Made by a program: the position numbers and the translations under genes. A stretch of 64,000 bases of DNA from Leptolyngbya boryana PCC 6306 (GTDB taxonomy: Bacteria > Cyanobacteriota > Cyanobacteriia > Leptolyngbyales > Leptolyngbyaceae), in the NCBI RefSeq assembly GCF_000353285.1, contig NZ_KB731324.1:2374577-2438576 (forward strand), given 5' to 3'. Positions 27,914 to 36,545 of this stretch are shown here, in pieces (positions within the stretch are counted from its first letter, which is position 1; each line of letters starts with the position of its first letter). The notes beneath the pieces are model-generated. The model saw only the letters and a list, made by a program, of their open reading frames with translations. It made no database searches and was not told where the DNA came from.

Positions 27914-28294
27914 ATGTCTGTCGAAGATTTGAGAAAAAGTGACATGATGGCGCATTTACTGGATGCGTTAGATGCAGGTGAAAATATCGAGCATTATGGG
28001 CGTTTAGTTTTCGCAATGGTGGCTCGACATTTTCTTTCGCAAGAAGAGGTGATTGAGTACCTTCTGAAAGATGAAGAATGCAGTGAAGCGGAAGCAAAAT
28101 CGCTTTATCAGCAGGTTCAAGGCAAAGATTACAATCCACCGAAACGAGATCGTGTTTTAGATTGGCAGCAGCATCAAAACTTTCCAATTTGTCCAAATCC
28201 TGATGATCTCGATGCTTGTAATGTCTATCGAGATCTAGAGTTTCCGCAACATGTTTACGAGCATATTTCTAGCTACTACGAGCAAAAAGCTTAA
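27914..28294 (+). CDS. Conserved hypothetical protein
   Basis: A 126-residue soluble, acidic protein starting MSVEDLRKSDMMAHLLDAL. The N-terminal two thirds are predicted helical (YGRLVFAMVARHFLSQEEVIEYLL), and the C-terminal part has CPNPDDLDACNVYRDLEFP. I do not recognise a domain. It follows the phosphoesterase gene by 125 bases on the same strand. Coding character is good and no frame competes, so I consider it real. Confidence 0.6.
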   Translation: MSVEDLRKSDMMAHLLDALDAGENIEHYGRLVFAMVARHFLSQEEVIEYLLKDEECSEAEAKSLYQQVQGKDYNPPKRDRVLDWQQHQNFPICPNPDDLDACNVYRDLEFPQHVYEHISSYYEQKA

Positions 28295-28311
28295 TTGATC
28301 TCGTCGGAAGC

Positions 28312-28647
28312 TCACAGGCTGTTTGTATGATTGTCTTTGGCTTCCGATGAAGGATACAAGTATTCCTCATAGTCAGGATTCTTGCCCGGAGACATCAAGT
28401 AGAAGCCAAAAGACCAAAGCGCCGCAAGCAGAAATGAGATACTCGCGAAGATATAAATCCAACCTGCTACCCAGAATGGTAAGGGTATAGGAATACTGTA
28501 CCCATTCGTGCTGAAAAAGAAGGTCGCAAACTCCAGTCCTTGAAGCGTGGGGGTGAAACAGCAGTATGCCAATAATCCCATTAAGAGGCTGACGACTGTA
28601 AACGCAATCATTCCAATCTTGCCGATCTCTCTGTCGTCATCTAGCAT
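28312..28647 (-). CDS. Small membrane protein, hypothetical
   Basis: A 111-residue protein with two hydrophobic segments, about residues 12-33 and 55-83, and a hydrophilic C-terminal tail (SPGKNPDYEEYLYPSSEAKDN). An AAGGG ribosome site precedes the ATG. It begins only 8 bases beyond the end of the broken hicA gene and may be read from the same message. Function unknown. Confidence 0.6.
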   Translation of the reverse strand: MLDDDREIGKIGMIAFTVVSLLMGLLAYCCFTPTLQGLEFATFFFSTNGYSIPIPLPFWVAGWIYIFASISFLLAALWSFGFYLMSPGKNPDYEEYLYPSSEAKDNHTNSL

Positions 28648-28655
28648 AAAGACCC

Positions 28656-28882
28656 TTATAGATTCTCGATAAATTCATCGGTTGTGACTTGTGCTTGATT
28701 GAGAATTCCGCTGAGTGTTCCAACCTTCAATTCCCGATGCAGGGGAACAACACATCCTACAGTGCCCTTGTCCGTCTTTTTTTGCATCACAACATGACTA
28801 CCCGTTTGACGAATCTGCTCAAACCTAAGTGCTCTAATGCCCGAATTGCTTCTTTGCTTGAAATTCGTGGCAGTTTAGGCAT
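28656..28882 (-). pseudogene. hicA: HicA-type toxin gene, frameshifted
   Basis: Reverse translation from the ATG at 28882 gives MPKLPRISSKEAIRALEHLG, then the frame shifts at about 28821-28827. The next frame resumes with FEQIRQTGSHVVMQKK, then VGCVVPLHRELKVGTLSGIL and ends TTDEFIENL at 28656. Together these are a complete HicA mRNA-interferase, including the catalytic His of TGSHVV. A single-base deletion after LG explains the break; the first frame ends about 34 codons in. It overlaps hicB by 8 bases. Either the toxin is dead or the base is a sequencing error. Confidence 0.82.
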
Positions 28883-29084
28883 AACTCACTTCAATGCTAG
28901 TGATGTATTTGGGCGATCCGTCAGGTATTGGAAATTCTTCAAGATACAGACGGGTTGCCTCTTTCAGTCCGGCAACAGCTTGTTCGATCGTTTCACCTTG
29001 ATCAACTGTGCCAACTTCTGGGCATTCGGCAATATACATGTCGTCTTCTTTAGAGATAATGACTGTAAAGCTACGAGTTTTCAT
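28875..29084 (-). CDS. hicB: HicB family antitoxin
   Basis: A 69-residue protein of the HicB family: FTVIISKEDDMYIAECPEVGTVDQG is the degenerate RNase H-like HicB core, followed by IEQAVAGLKEATRLYLEEF. It lacks a DNA-binding C-terminus, as in short HicB proteins. It normally neutralises HicA, an mRNA-cleaving toxin, by direct binding. Here the antitoxin frame is intact while the adjacent hicA is frameshifted. The order hicB-hicA with overlapping ends is one of the two common arrangements. Confidence 0.85.
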   Translation of the reverse strand: MKTRSFTVIISKEDDMYIAECPEVGTVDQGETIEQAVAGLKEATRLYLEEFPIPDGSPKYITSIEVSYA

Positions 29085-29120
29085 CGCATTCCCAAAACTC
29101 TACCTACATTAGTCAGCATA

Positions 29121-29161
29121 GCAAAGCCTCGGAATTTAGATTAATTCCGAGGCTTTGCTTC
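29121..29161. terminator. Inverted repeat between oxidoreductase and hicB genes
   Basis: GCAAAGCCTCGGAATT and AATTCCGAGGCTTTGC are perfect 16-base arms separated by about 7 bases (TAGATTA), just downstream of the oxidoreductase stop. On the minus strand it forms a strong stem, so it is a likely terminator isolating the oxidoreductase from the hicBA unit. Confidence 0.7.
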
Positions 29162-29174
29162 ATTAAAAGCTAGA

Positions 29175-30296
29175 CTAACCGCCCATTCCAGGGATCAATC
29201 CACCGCCTAAACGCTTCAATGCACGGGTGGCTACATCTGCATAACGCAACTCACCGCACATAATTTTGCCCAAACGATCGGTTGCAGTCGGACGTTTCAC
29301 ACCCACCTTGTACCCGATCCCCGGAACTCGATAAAACAGATTTGCTAATCGTTGTGCCCAAACCATATCGCTGCCCCACTCTTGCTGAATCACGTTGGTA
29401 TATTCAGCAAGCGCGTTTGCATTGCCGTTGAGTGCTTGATCAATCGCTTCTGCCGCTTTCATGCCGCTAAACATCGAAGGACGAATGCCTTCTGCGGTCA
29501 TTGGATCAACGATCGCTGCCGTTTCTCCAGCAAGGACTGCATTCTGAGTATGTAAGACTTGATCCCCGTCCCAAAATACGATCGGATGGGTATAAATCTG
29601 TGCGCCGCTCGTATTGAATCCAGCCTCTTTTGCATAATTCGACAAGGCTTTATCAAAGTCGGTCTTATCGTTGCCTCTAAATGATGCAGTTCCGGCACTG
29701 AACCCTTCGGATTTCGGTAAATTCCAGATAAATCCGTTCTTCAACATGCCGAAATCAAATTGAGCCGTTTGCCCGATCGCATGAGGTGCTTCCATGACTG
29801 CACCCATTTGCGTCTTGCGCTCTTTGAATCCGAGCCATTTCGCCATCAGACCCTTTGCACCATCTGCTGCAATTAGATACTTTGCTTCTAGAGATCCGGC
29901 GGTGGTCTGGACGAGCCAGAGATCGCCTTTAAATTCGATCCCCGTTACCGCCGTTCCGTCTCGAACTTCTGCACCGACTTGCTGAGCTTGTTTGATCACA
30001 AATTGATCAAACTCATCACGGCGTACCATCCACATCGGTTCAGGCGTTTCCAGTGTCGCATCGACCGGATCACCGAGCTTCCAGGTATAGCGGATTGTAT
30101 TGACTTTGCGAGAAATGACGGGGCTGAAATCAAACTCGAACCATTGCGCGATCGCAGGTGAAACTCCGCCGCTACAGGGTTTGTAACGAGGCAGAGCGTC
30201 TTTCTCTAACACTAAAACTGAACGTCCGCGTTTTGCGAGATGGTAAGCAGCAGTTCCGCCGGCGGGACCTGCTCCAACAACAATACAGTCAAACAT
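29175..30296 (-). CDS. Geranylgeranyl reductase family FAD-dependent oxidoreductase
   Basis: A 373-residue flavoprotein. The FAD-binding motif is IVVGAGPAGGTAAYHLAKRGRSV at the N-terminus, followed by the family block YKPCSGGVSPAIAQWF and the second FAD segment AVLAGETAAIVDPMTAEGIRPSM near residue 255. The family reduces isoprenoid chains, and ChlP makes the phytyl tail of chlorophyll. This protein is shorter than typical ChlP and could be a paralogue with another isoprenoid substrate. It is monocistronic; a short inverted repeat (GCTTTGC-region, about 29122-29160) follows its stop. Confidence 0.82.
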   Translation of the reverse strand: MFDCIVVGAGPAGGTAAYHLAKRGRSVLVLEKDALPRYKPCSGGVSPAIAQWFEFDFSPVISRKVNTIRYTWKLGDPVDATLETPEPMWMVRRDEFDQFVIKQAQQVGAEVRDGTAVTGIEFKGDLWLVQTTAGSLEAKYLIAADGAKGLMAKWLGFKERKTQMGAVMEAPHAIGQTAQFDFGMLKNGFIWNLPKSEGFSAGTASFRGNDKTDFDKALSNYAKEAGFNTSGAQIYTHPIVFWDGDQVLHTQNAVLAGETAAIVDPMTAEGIRPSMFSGMKAAEAIDQALNGNANALAEYTNVIQQEWGSDMVWAQRLANLFYRVPGIGYKVGVKRPTATDRLGKIMCGELRYADVATRALKRLGGGLIPGMGG

Positions 30297-30777
30297 AAAG
30301 CTGGAAGTTCACTCCTACGTCAACGCTATCTAGGTCATTCAAACTTTCTCACCGCGATCCGAACTGTTTTAAGAATCCTCATAAGTGTGCGAGGTGAGGA
30401 ATGTCATATCACTTAGAGCAATGTAACCTGTTTTGGCAGATTTTACCCTATAGATTTTCTTAGCCCACATTATTCAGAAGAACTTTTTGTATTTAACAAT
30501 TACATTAAGTTTGACGAAAGCTTTGCGAATTCGCTATTTCAGGTAATCAAAAAAGTGTTTTGCTTCTATATAATTCAGGTTTTAATTATTTAGTTTTATC
30601 CCTTTTGATTCATCAAATCTATGAGTTTTCTTGCGAAATAAAGCCATTAAGTTTGTCAAAACTTCATCCTTGAGCGGGAATAATCATGAAGTATTTAAAA
30701 ACTTACCGGGAGTCTCTGTAGTCTCCTGTAAGGGTGAAATGAAGGCTCATCAATCATTAGTTATCAAATCTGTTTGA
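30297..30777. other. AT-rich intergenic region with a leader hairpin
   Basis: About 480 bases without a gene. Most is AT-rich promoter-like DNA between divergent genes. Near the right end, CTTAC (30702-30706) and GTAAG (30728-30732), with inner GGGAG/CTCCT segments, can form a hairpin about 45 bases before the next start codon. I do not recognise it as a known riboswitch. Confidence 0.35.
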
Positions 30778-31776
30778 GTGGAGACGGATGTGTTCTTAGG
30801 TTTCTATTGGCTGCGCAATTTTTACCATGATGCGTATGACTACGGCTACGAGTTGTTTCGAGGGATCACTAAAAATCCAAATTGGCTACTGATGCGGAAG
30901 TTAGGACGGTTTGGTGCAGTGCGATCGCTGATCCATCGGTTCAGATCCCGTGCAAGCGTGATCGCTCGATTTTCAGGCGAGTCTGCGTTTCCCGAAACTG
31001 CTCCTGAGACAGTCGTGCAGTCTTTAGTCAAGGACGGAATTTACTTAGGTTTGAATTTGCCGCCGGATCTGCGCGAAGACATCATTACTTATGCAAAGCA
31101 GTACCCTTGTTATGGCGATCGTAAACCGGAATATGGCTTTCACTACACCCGCAAGCGAGAAGCGCAACAATGGTATCACCGGGCATTTGTCACGGCGCAC
31201 TATTTCAATACGGTGGAGAATTGTCCTGCGATCGAGCGGTTGACTCAAGATCCCACATTGTTGTCGATCGCAGCAGAGTATTTAGGAACCGAGCCAGTTT
31301 TGATTAGTAGTCAGCTTTGGTGGAGCTTTGCAACAGAAGCCTCTTTACACGCTCGTCGTAAAGCAGCGCAACTGTTTCATTACGATCTTGATGATTACCG
31401 CTTTATCAAATTCTTTTTCTATCTCACGAATGTCGATTCACTCACGGGTGCTCATGCCTGTATTCAAGGCACGCATCGTCGAAAACGATTTGCTCACGAA
31501 TGGGTGAGAAAGCGATTTAGAGATTCTGAGATTGTTGAGACTTACGGAATCGATAAATTAGTGACAGTATGTGGCAATGCAGGGTTTGGGTTTGCCGAAG
31601 ATACCTTGTGCTTCCACAAAGGAATGCCCCCGATTCGCCACGATCGCTTAATGCTACAAATCGAATTTGCCACGCACGATTACAAGATGCAGTCGGATCA
31701 AGTCGATCCGCAATCGCTCTACGTTTACTCAGCTTATTTAAAGAGCGATCGGGCTTTGGATCGAATTGTAGATTAG
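30778..31776 (+). CDS. Phytanoyl-CoA dioxygenase-like protein
   Basis: A 332-residue protein resembling PhyH-type Fe(II)/2-oxoglutarate oxygenases. The candidate metal ligands are the HxD of QLFHYDLDDYRF near residue 201 and a distal His in LCFHKGMPPIRHDRLMLQIEF, where the Arg would bind 2-oxoglutarate. The N-terminal 90 residues form an extra region not usual for PhyH. The start is GTG at 30778 (bounded by an upstream TGA). Substrate unknown; no biosynthetic cluster surrounds it. Confidence 0.65.
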   Translation: METDVFLGFYWLRNFYHDAYDYGYELFRGITKNPNWLLMRKLGRFGAVRSLIHRFRSRASVIARFSGESAFPETAPETVVQSLVKDGIYLGLNLPPDLREDIITYAKQYPCYGDRKPEYGFHYTRKREAQQWYHRAFVTAHYFNTVENCPAIERLTQDPTLLSIAAEYLGTEPVLISSQLWWSFATEASLHARRKAAQLFHYDLDDYRFIKFFFYLTNVDSLTGAHACIQGTHRRKRFAHEWVRKRFRDSEIVETYGIDKLVTVCGNAGFGFAEDTLCFHKGMPPIRHDRLMLQIEFATHDYKMQSDQVDPQSLYVYSAYLKSDRALDRIVD

Positions 31777-31793
31777 TACAGCACGATCAATCT

Positions 31794-31850
31794 GATGGGA
31801 GATAGGGAGAGGGTCTGAAATTAAGGTTATTGCCCCGCATCTCCCTACTT
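31794..31850. repeat. GA/TC-rich palindromic repeat, copy 3
   Basis: GATGGGAGATAGGGAG pairs with CATCTCCCTACTT across a loop of about 28 bases. It lies between the convergent ends of the dioxygenase-like gene and thiG, the same position type as copy 1, supporting a terminator-like role. Confidence 0.55.
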
Positions 31851-31886
31851 TGCACAATGAATGCAGGTGACGAAGTCACCCTTTGA

Positions 31887-32714
31887 TTAATCGTTGATCC
31901 TGCCCGTTAACGGCGAACTCGCACTTGCATACGCCTTGACCGGAATTCGACCTGCTTGATATGCCAAACGACCGGCTTCAGCCGCTAATCCCATTGCCCG
32001 CGCCATTGCTGCCGGATTCGCTGCTTGAGCGATCGCGGTATTGATCAACAATGCGTCCGCACCAAATTCCATCGCTTGCGCTGCCTCACTGGGAGTCCCA
32101 ATCCCTGCATCTACTACGACCGGAACCTTGGCATTCTCGATAATGATCTGAATGTTTGCCGCATTCCGAATCCCTTGACCTGAACCAATTGGAGACCCCA
32201 ATGGCATCACGGTTGCGCATCCTACCTCTTCTAATCGCTTGGCCAGCAGTGGATCTGCATTGATGTAAGGCAGGACGGCAAAACCTTCTTTCACCAATTG
32301 TTCAGCCGCTTCTAGTGTGCCAATGGGATCAGGGAGAAGGTACTTCGCATCAGGAATCACTTCGAGTTTGACGAAATTATTGTCTTCTTGTCCCAACAGT
32401 TTCGCCATCTCACGCCCCAAGCGTGCCACTCGAATCGCATCTTCGGCGGTTTGGCAACCTGCGGTATTCGGGAGCATCCAAATCTTGTTCCAATCGATCG
32501 CTTCCGCGAGTCCTTCATGTCCAGGAGCCTGCGTTTGTACGCGCCGCACAGCGACTGTGACAATTTCACAGCCACTCGCATCAATACTTTGACGCATCTC
32601 ATCGAAATTGCGATATTTTCCAGTTCCAGTCATCAAGCGGGAGCGAAATTTGCGTCCTGCGATGATTAAACTGTCCTCTAAATTCTTGTCTAGGGGTTTT
32701 TCTAAAGTTTGCAT
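31887..32714 (-). CDS. thiG: Thiazole synthase ThiG
   Basis: A 275-residue TIM-barrel enzyme that builds the thiazole phosphate of thiamin from deoxyxylulose phosphate, dehydroglycine and ThiS thiocarboxylate. Signature blocks: [34 protein letters not shown] (the Lys is the expected Schiff-base residue) and [16 protein letters not shown]. It lies 70 bases downstream of thiO on the same strand; thiO supplies the imine. Confidence 0.95.
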   Translation of the reverse strand: MQTLEKPLDKNLEDSLIIAGRKFRSRLMTGTGKYRNFDEMRQSIDASGCEIVTVAVRRVQTQAPGHEGLAEAIDWNKIWMLPNTAGCQTAEDAIRVARLGREMAKLLGQEDNNFVKLEVIPDAKYLLPDPIGTLEAAEQLVKEGFAVLPYINADPLLAKRLEEVGCATVMPLGSPIGSGQGIRNAANIQIIIENAKVPVVVDAGIGTPSEAAQAMEFGADALLINTAIAQAANPAAMARAMGLAAEAGRLAYQAGRIPVKAYASASSPLTGRIND

Positions 32715-32784
32715 AATGCTGCCTCGATCGCGGATTGCGGATATCCATTATGCCGAAAATTGCCCCCTCCCAAACCTAGAGAAT

Positions 32785-33825
32785 CTATGAAAACCGCGAA
32801 TAATGGAAAGCTTCTAGGCGAGAGTCAGACTTTTGCGTGAGGACAAATTGCGCGATCGCACTACCCGTAATCGGAGCCAGTAAAATGCCATTCCGGTAAT
32901 GCCCAGTTGCCAGCGTCAAATTTGTATAGGGACTTTCGCCCAAAATCGGAAGTTCATCCGGCGTTGCAGGTCGGAACCCTGACCAAATCTCTTGCAATGC
33001 AAAGTTCTGGATCGGGGGGTAAAGTCGTATGGCCTTTGCTAACAACGTGTGAATGCCGATCGCAGTATTGCCTCTCTGAAATCCAACATTCTCGCTAGTT
33101 GCGCCGATAATAATGCGCCCATTCTGACGCGGCACAATGTAAGCGTCTCCAAACAACACATGTTGCAAGGGCAGCCTTGCAGGGTCGGGAACTTGCACCG
33201 CAAGCATTTGACCTTTTCTGGGAAAAACGGGAATCGGCAGCAGTTCTTGTGCCCAAGCTCCGGTTGCCAGAACGTAATGATCGGCTTTCCAAGTTCCCTG
33301 ATTTGTCTCTAGATAATTAATGTTGGTATCAAATGCAAATCGCTCAACATTGATTCCGGTTTGAATTTCGACTCCTAGCTCTTTTGCTGCTATCCACAGC
33401 ACTTTTGCTAGCGCGCGATTATCCACTTGCGCGTCGTGCGGGAACCAGTAGCCTCCAACGACTTCTTCACCAAGGTCTGCTTGATGCGCGAGTAGGCTGG
33501 CTCGATCGAGCCATTGATCATGGGCACTGAGTTGATACCGTGGTGCAAGAATGCCACAAGCCCAATATCCAGCATTCATTCCGGTTAAAGATTCGAGCTT
33601 ATGAATCCAATCGGGGTAGCGCGCCCGACTCTCTAGACAAAAATCGAGCATCGGACTGGGCGGAAGTTCTTCTGCTTGAGGCGCGAGCATTCCTGCTGCT
33701 GCATGAGTTGCCCCTTCAGCAAAATCGCGGCAGAGAATGGTCACTGCCGCGCCTTGAGATTTAAGTTCGATCGCGATCGCGAGTCCGATAATACCGCCAC
33801 CGATGATCAACACCTCACGTTGCAT
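32785..33825 (-). CDS. thiO: Glycine oxidase ThiO
   Basis: A 346-residue FAD enzyme that oxidises glycine to the imine used by ThiG. FAD motif: LIIGGGIIGLAIAIELKSQG. Also visible are GATHAAAGMLAPQ, GRIIIGATSENVGF and the C-terminal TGHYRNGILLAP. In many cyanobacteria thiO and thiG are fused or accompanied by thiS; here they are separate and no thiS is present between or beside them. Three bases separate its start from the upstream gene's stop. Confidence 0.92.
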   Translation of the reverse strand: MQREVLIIGGGIIGLAIAIELKSQGAAVTILCRDFAEGATHAAAGMLAPQAEELPPSPMLDFCLESRARYPDWIHKLESLTGMNAGYWACGILAPRYQLSAHDQWLDRASLLAHQADLGEEVVGGYWFPHDAQVDNRALAKVLWIAAKELGVEIQTGINVERFAFDTNINYLETNQGTWKADHYVLATGAWAQELLPIPVFPRKGQMLAVQVPDPARLPLQHVLFGDAYIVPRQNGRIIIGATSENVGFQRGNTAIGIHTLLAKAIRLYPPIQNFALQEIWSGFRPATPDELPILGESPYTNLTLATGHYRNGILLAPITGSAIAQFVLTQKSDSRLEAFHYSRFS

Positions 33826-33828
33826 CGA

Positions 33829-34194
33829 TTACCAAGCTCCTCGAATTGCGGGTCGTGTTGTGGCTCCGCTCGGTCTGGTTGTGCTGCCTGTCGAAGTGCC
33901 TGAGTTAGCAGTACTCGTTCCCGGAGCATTTGCCAAGTCTCCAATCGTGGAAGAACCATTCCCCGATGTTGTTCCATTCGGATTTAACGGCTGAGTTGTT
34001 GTCGGAGGGTTGAAGTTCGCGATCGTGGTGCGCGAGGCATCCAGATCTGAGATGGGAGGACGATCTTGGGGAACTTGTGCTGCCACTTGATTGATTGAGC
34101 GATCGCTAAAAGGTAAGGCTCCTGCAATTCGCAAAATCCATAACAATGCGATTAAGACCAATCCCCCACCCACAATTCTTCCAGTCGGATTCAT
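33829..34194 (-). CDS. Hypothetical membrane-anchored Thr/Asn-rich protein
   Basis: A 121-residue protein with one hydrophobic segment near the N-terminus (IVGGGLVLIALLWILRIAG) followed by a low-complexity Thr/Ser/Asn/Gly/Pro region, so it is probably anchored in the membrane with a disordered periplasmic tail. I prefer the ATG at 34194 (MNPTGRIV) to one at 34245. It lies 3 bases upstream of thiO and is probably in its operon, but nothing links it to thiamin synthesis. Confidence 0.6.
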   Translation of the reverse strand: MNPTGRIVGGGLVLIALLWILRIAGALPFSDRSINQVAAQVPQDRPPISDLDASRTTIANFNPPTTTQPLNPNGTTSGNGSSTIGDLANAPGTSTANSGTSTGSTTRPSGATTRPAIRGAW

Positions 34195-34304
34195 AACACT
34201 TGCCTGACGTAATGTTTCTTTTCTAGAAAGCCCGATCGCGGGCAAAAAACGCTCTTTGTGTAAAGTATAGCGCTAGGGTTTGCGCCCCAATAATTGTACT
34301 GTTC

Positions 34305-34310
34305 TATGAT
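34305..34310 (+). promoter_or_regulatory. Possible -10 box (TATGAT) of a candidate sRNA
   Basis: TATGAT lies 6 to 7 bases before the first hairpin of the candidate RNA at 34316. A TTGTAC at 34294-34299 is too close to be a standard -35, so the call rests on the -10 only. Confidence 0.35.
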
Positions 34311-34315
34311 TTTAT

Positions 34316-34424
34316 CGCTCTAGCCAAATGGAGCGACTCTTCTAATCTTTTGAAAAGTCCAGGATAATGAGAAACCCGCCAGTTTGAGGATGCACTCACG
34401 CGCATAGCCTTGGCGGGTTTTGTT
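34316..34424 (+). ncRNA. Candidate small RNA with three hairpins and terminator
   Basis: The 239-base gap between two minus-strand genes has no CDS but contains three hairpins in series on the plus strand. These are CGCTC/GAGCG (34316-34335), GACTCTTC/GAAAAGTC with one mismatch, and AAACCCGCCA/TGGCGGGTTT (34372-34420) followed by TGTTACTT, a terminator-like end. A TATGAT box sits just upstream. The unpaired linker CAGGATAATGAG is a possible target-pairing site. I do not recognise the family; it does not match the Yfr1 motif. Confidence 0.45.
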
Positions 34425-34484
34425 ACTTCTACTGTGCTATTCAGTGATCATGATGTCAATTTATCGTTAACGCTGAAGCAGGCA

Positions 34485-34814
34485 TTATTCCCATTGAATC
34501 GCGTCATCTTGTCCCCAAAATCCACTGTGTTTTGTAACCCGAATATCACCTAACACGCGAACTTGACAGGCTAAACGACGAGATTTTTCAGGATTGTGGG
34601 GTGGCAGAGAAAGGCGAGTTTTTTCGCGCCATTCCATCGGCGAAACTTCTCCTTCAATTTCAACTGAACAGGTTCCGCAAGTTCCGAGGCCGTGACAGTT
34701 AATCACAGTAGAACCGCCATTGTAGAGATCAATTCCGTTTTTGAGCAAAACTTGACGTAAATTTGCACCGGATTCACATTCAATCGTCTTTCCCTGGGCT
34801 GTAATTTGCGGCAT
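34485..34814 (-). CDS. [2Fe-2S] ferredoxin-like protein
   Basis: A 109-residue electron-transfer protein. The cluster ligands are Cys in VINCHGLGTCGTCSVEIEG and a fourth Cys in RLACQVRVLGD, matching a CX5CX2C...C [2Fe-2S] fold. Its C-terminal tail (KHSGFWGQDDAIQWE) extends beyond a minimal plant-type ferredoxin. It is divergent from cimA with 99 bases between the starts. The redox partner is unknown. Confidence 0.88.
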   Translation of the reverse strand: MPQITAQGKTIECESGANLRQVLLKNGIDLYNGGSTVINCHGLGTCGTCSVEIEGEVSPMEWREKTRLSLPPHNPEKSRRLACQVRVLGDIRVTKHSGFWGQDDAIQWE

Positions 34815-34913
34815 TTCGCACCTCGTTGAATTAAGTTTTGCAAATGGTCACTCTGGAAGGTTTCTCAGTCTTTCAGAATAGGAAGCTGTCTTAATTTTTT
34901 TAGAGTCAAACGT

Positions 34914-36545
34914 ATGACTCCAATCTCTTTATCGATTTACGATACAACATTGCGCGATGGTGCTCAGCGAGAAGGGATTTCATTTTCAGTCGAAGACAAG
35001 ATCCGCATTGCGCGAGAACTCGATCGACTCGGGATTCCATTTATCGAAGGCGGATGGCCCGGAGCAAATCCCAAAGATGTGCAATTCTTCTGGCACCTCA
35101 AAGAGCAACCGCTGAGTCAGGCTGAAATCGTTGCGTTCTGCTTCACTCGCCGTCCTGGAAAGACGGCTGCAACTGATCCAATGTTGCAGCCGATTTTAGC
35201 AGCCGGAACAAAGTGGATCACGATTGTTGGCAAGTCCTGGGATTTGCATGTCACCGAAGGCTTACAAACTACGCTCGATGAAAATCTTGCGATGATTCAA
35301 GACACGATCACGTATCTCAGAAGCCACGATCGCCAAGTCATTTATGATGCAGAGCATTGGTTTGATGGTTATAAGCACAATCGAGAGTATGCGCTTGCAA
35401 CCTTGAAAAGCGCGATCGCAGCAGGAGCAGAATGGATAACTCTCTGCGATACCAATGGCGGAACATTACCGCATGAGATTGAGCAGATTGTGAGAGATGT
35501 GAGAAATGCAGTTGGAGATGTGAAAATCGGCATCCATCCGCATAATGACTGTGATTTGGCGGTTGCAAATGCGATCGCGGCGGTCAATGCTGGCGCAACG
35601 ATGGTTCAAGGCACGATCAACGGCTATGGTGAACGCTGCGGCAATGCCAATCTTTGCTCGGTGATTCCGAACTTGCAATTGAAATTAGGCTATGACTGTT
35701 TACCCGCTGAGCAGCTCGCGACGCTGGCTCAAGTCAGTCGCATTGTCAGTGAGGTCGCAAATCTTGCGCCAGATGATCATGCAGCATTTGTCGGATTGTC
35801 TGCATTTGCCCACAAAGGCGGATTGCATGTCAGCGCAGTGCAGCGTAATCCAATTACTTACGAGCATTTGCAGCCAGAACTGGTAGGGAACGGTCGGCGA
35901 ATTGTGATTTCAGAGCAAGCCGGAATTAGCAACATCCTGGCAAAAGCAAAATCTTTGGGATTCAATCTCGATCGTCAAGATCCCACCTGTCGGGAGATTC
36001 TTGAATCGTTGAAGCATCTAGAGCAAGATGGCTATCAGTTTGAAGCCGCAGAAGCGAGCTTTGAATTGCTGATTCGGCAGGCTTTGGGAGAGAGAAATGC
36101 ACCCTTTGAAGTTCGAGGATTTCAGGTGCATTACGACATGATGGCAGAGGCAGCCCCAACGCATAGTTATTGTGGACGCGCGCGATCGCTAGCAACGGTG
36201 AAAGTTGCGATCGCAGGCAAAGAAATTCTGGAAGCCGCAGAAGGGAATGGACCTGTTTCTGCTTTAGACGCAGCCTTACGCAAAGCCTTGATCACGGTCT
36301 ATCCTGAGATTGAAACCTTTTACCTCACAGACTACAAAGTTAGAATTCTCGATGGTGCAGCGGGAACTTCCGCCAAAACGCGTGTGCTCGTTGAGTCAAG
36401 TAACGGTGTTCAACGTTGGGCAACGGTAGGAGTCTCAGGAAATATCCTGGAAGCGTCCTATCAAGCTGTCGTTGAAAGTTTAGAGTATGGGCTATTGTTG
36501 CAACAACGTGCTCAATCACCATTGCCTAGTAGACTTCTTGCATAG
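34914..36545 (+). CDS. cimA: (R)-citramalate synthase
   Basis: A 543-residue enzyme of the LeuA/HMGL-like family that condenses pyruvate and acetyl-CoA to citramalate, opening the threonine-independent route to isoleucine. The catalytic barrel shows IYDTTLRDGAQREGISFS, IEGGWPGANPKD (typical of CimA rather than LeuA), metal-binding IGIHPHNDCDLAVAN and GYGERCGNANLCSV. The C-terminal 150 residues form the LeuA-type allosteric domain, so isoleucine feedback is likely. Full length. Confidence 0.93.
   Translation: MTPISLSIYDTTLRDGAQREGISFSVEDKIRIARELDRLGIPFIEGGWPGANPKDVQFFWHLKEQPLSQAEIVAFCFTRRPGKTAATDPMLQPILAAGTKWITIVGKSWDLHVTEGLQTTLDENLAMIQDTITYLRSHDRQVIYDAEHWFDGYKHNREYALATLKSAIAAGAEWITLCDTNGGTLPHEIEQIVRDVRNAVGDVKIGIHPHNDCDLAVANAIAAVNAGATMVQGTINGYGERCGNANLCSVIPNLQLKLGYDCLPAEQLATLAQVSRIVSEVANLAPDDHAAFVGLSAFAHKGGLHVSAVQRNPITYEHLQPELVGNGRRIVISEQAGISNILAKAKSLGFNLDRQDPTCREILESLKHLEQDGYQFEAAEASFELLIRQALGERNAPFEVRGFQVHYDMMAEAAPTHSYCGRARSLATVKVAIAGKEILEAAEGNGPVSALDAALRKALITVYPEIETFYLTDYKVRILDGAAGTSAKTRVLVESSNGVQRWATVGVSGNILEASYQAVVESLEYGLLLQQRAQSPLPSRLLA

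Noticed and set aside
28689-29144. 151-codon plus-strand frame opposite hicBA
   Set aside because: It is the antisense shadow of hicB and hicA, whose protein motifs are clear on the minus strand.
32715-32784. thiS gene or TPP riboswitch between thiO and thiG
   Set aside because: The 70-base gap has neither an open frame of ThiS length nor the CTGAGA core of a TPP riboswitch.
34195-34260. GCCCGATCGCGGGC hairpin as terminator
   Set aside because: The stem is short, is largely a HIP1-like palindrome and has no convincing T-run in the needed direction.
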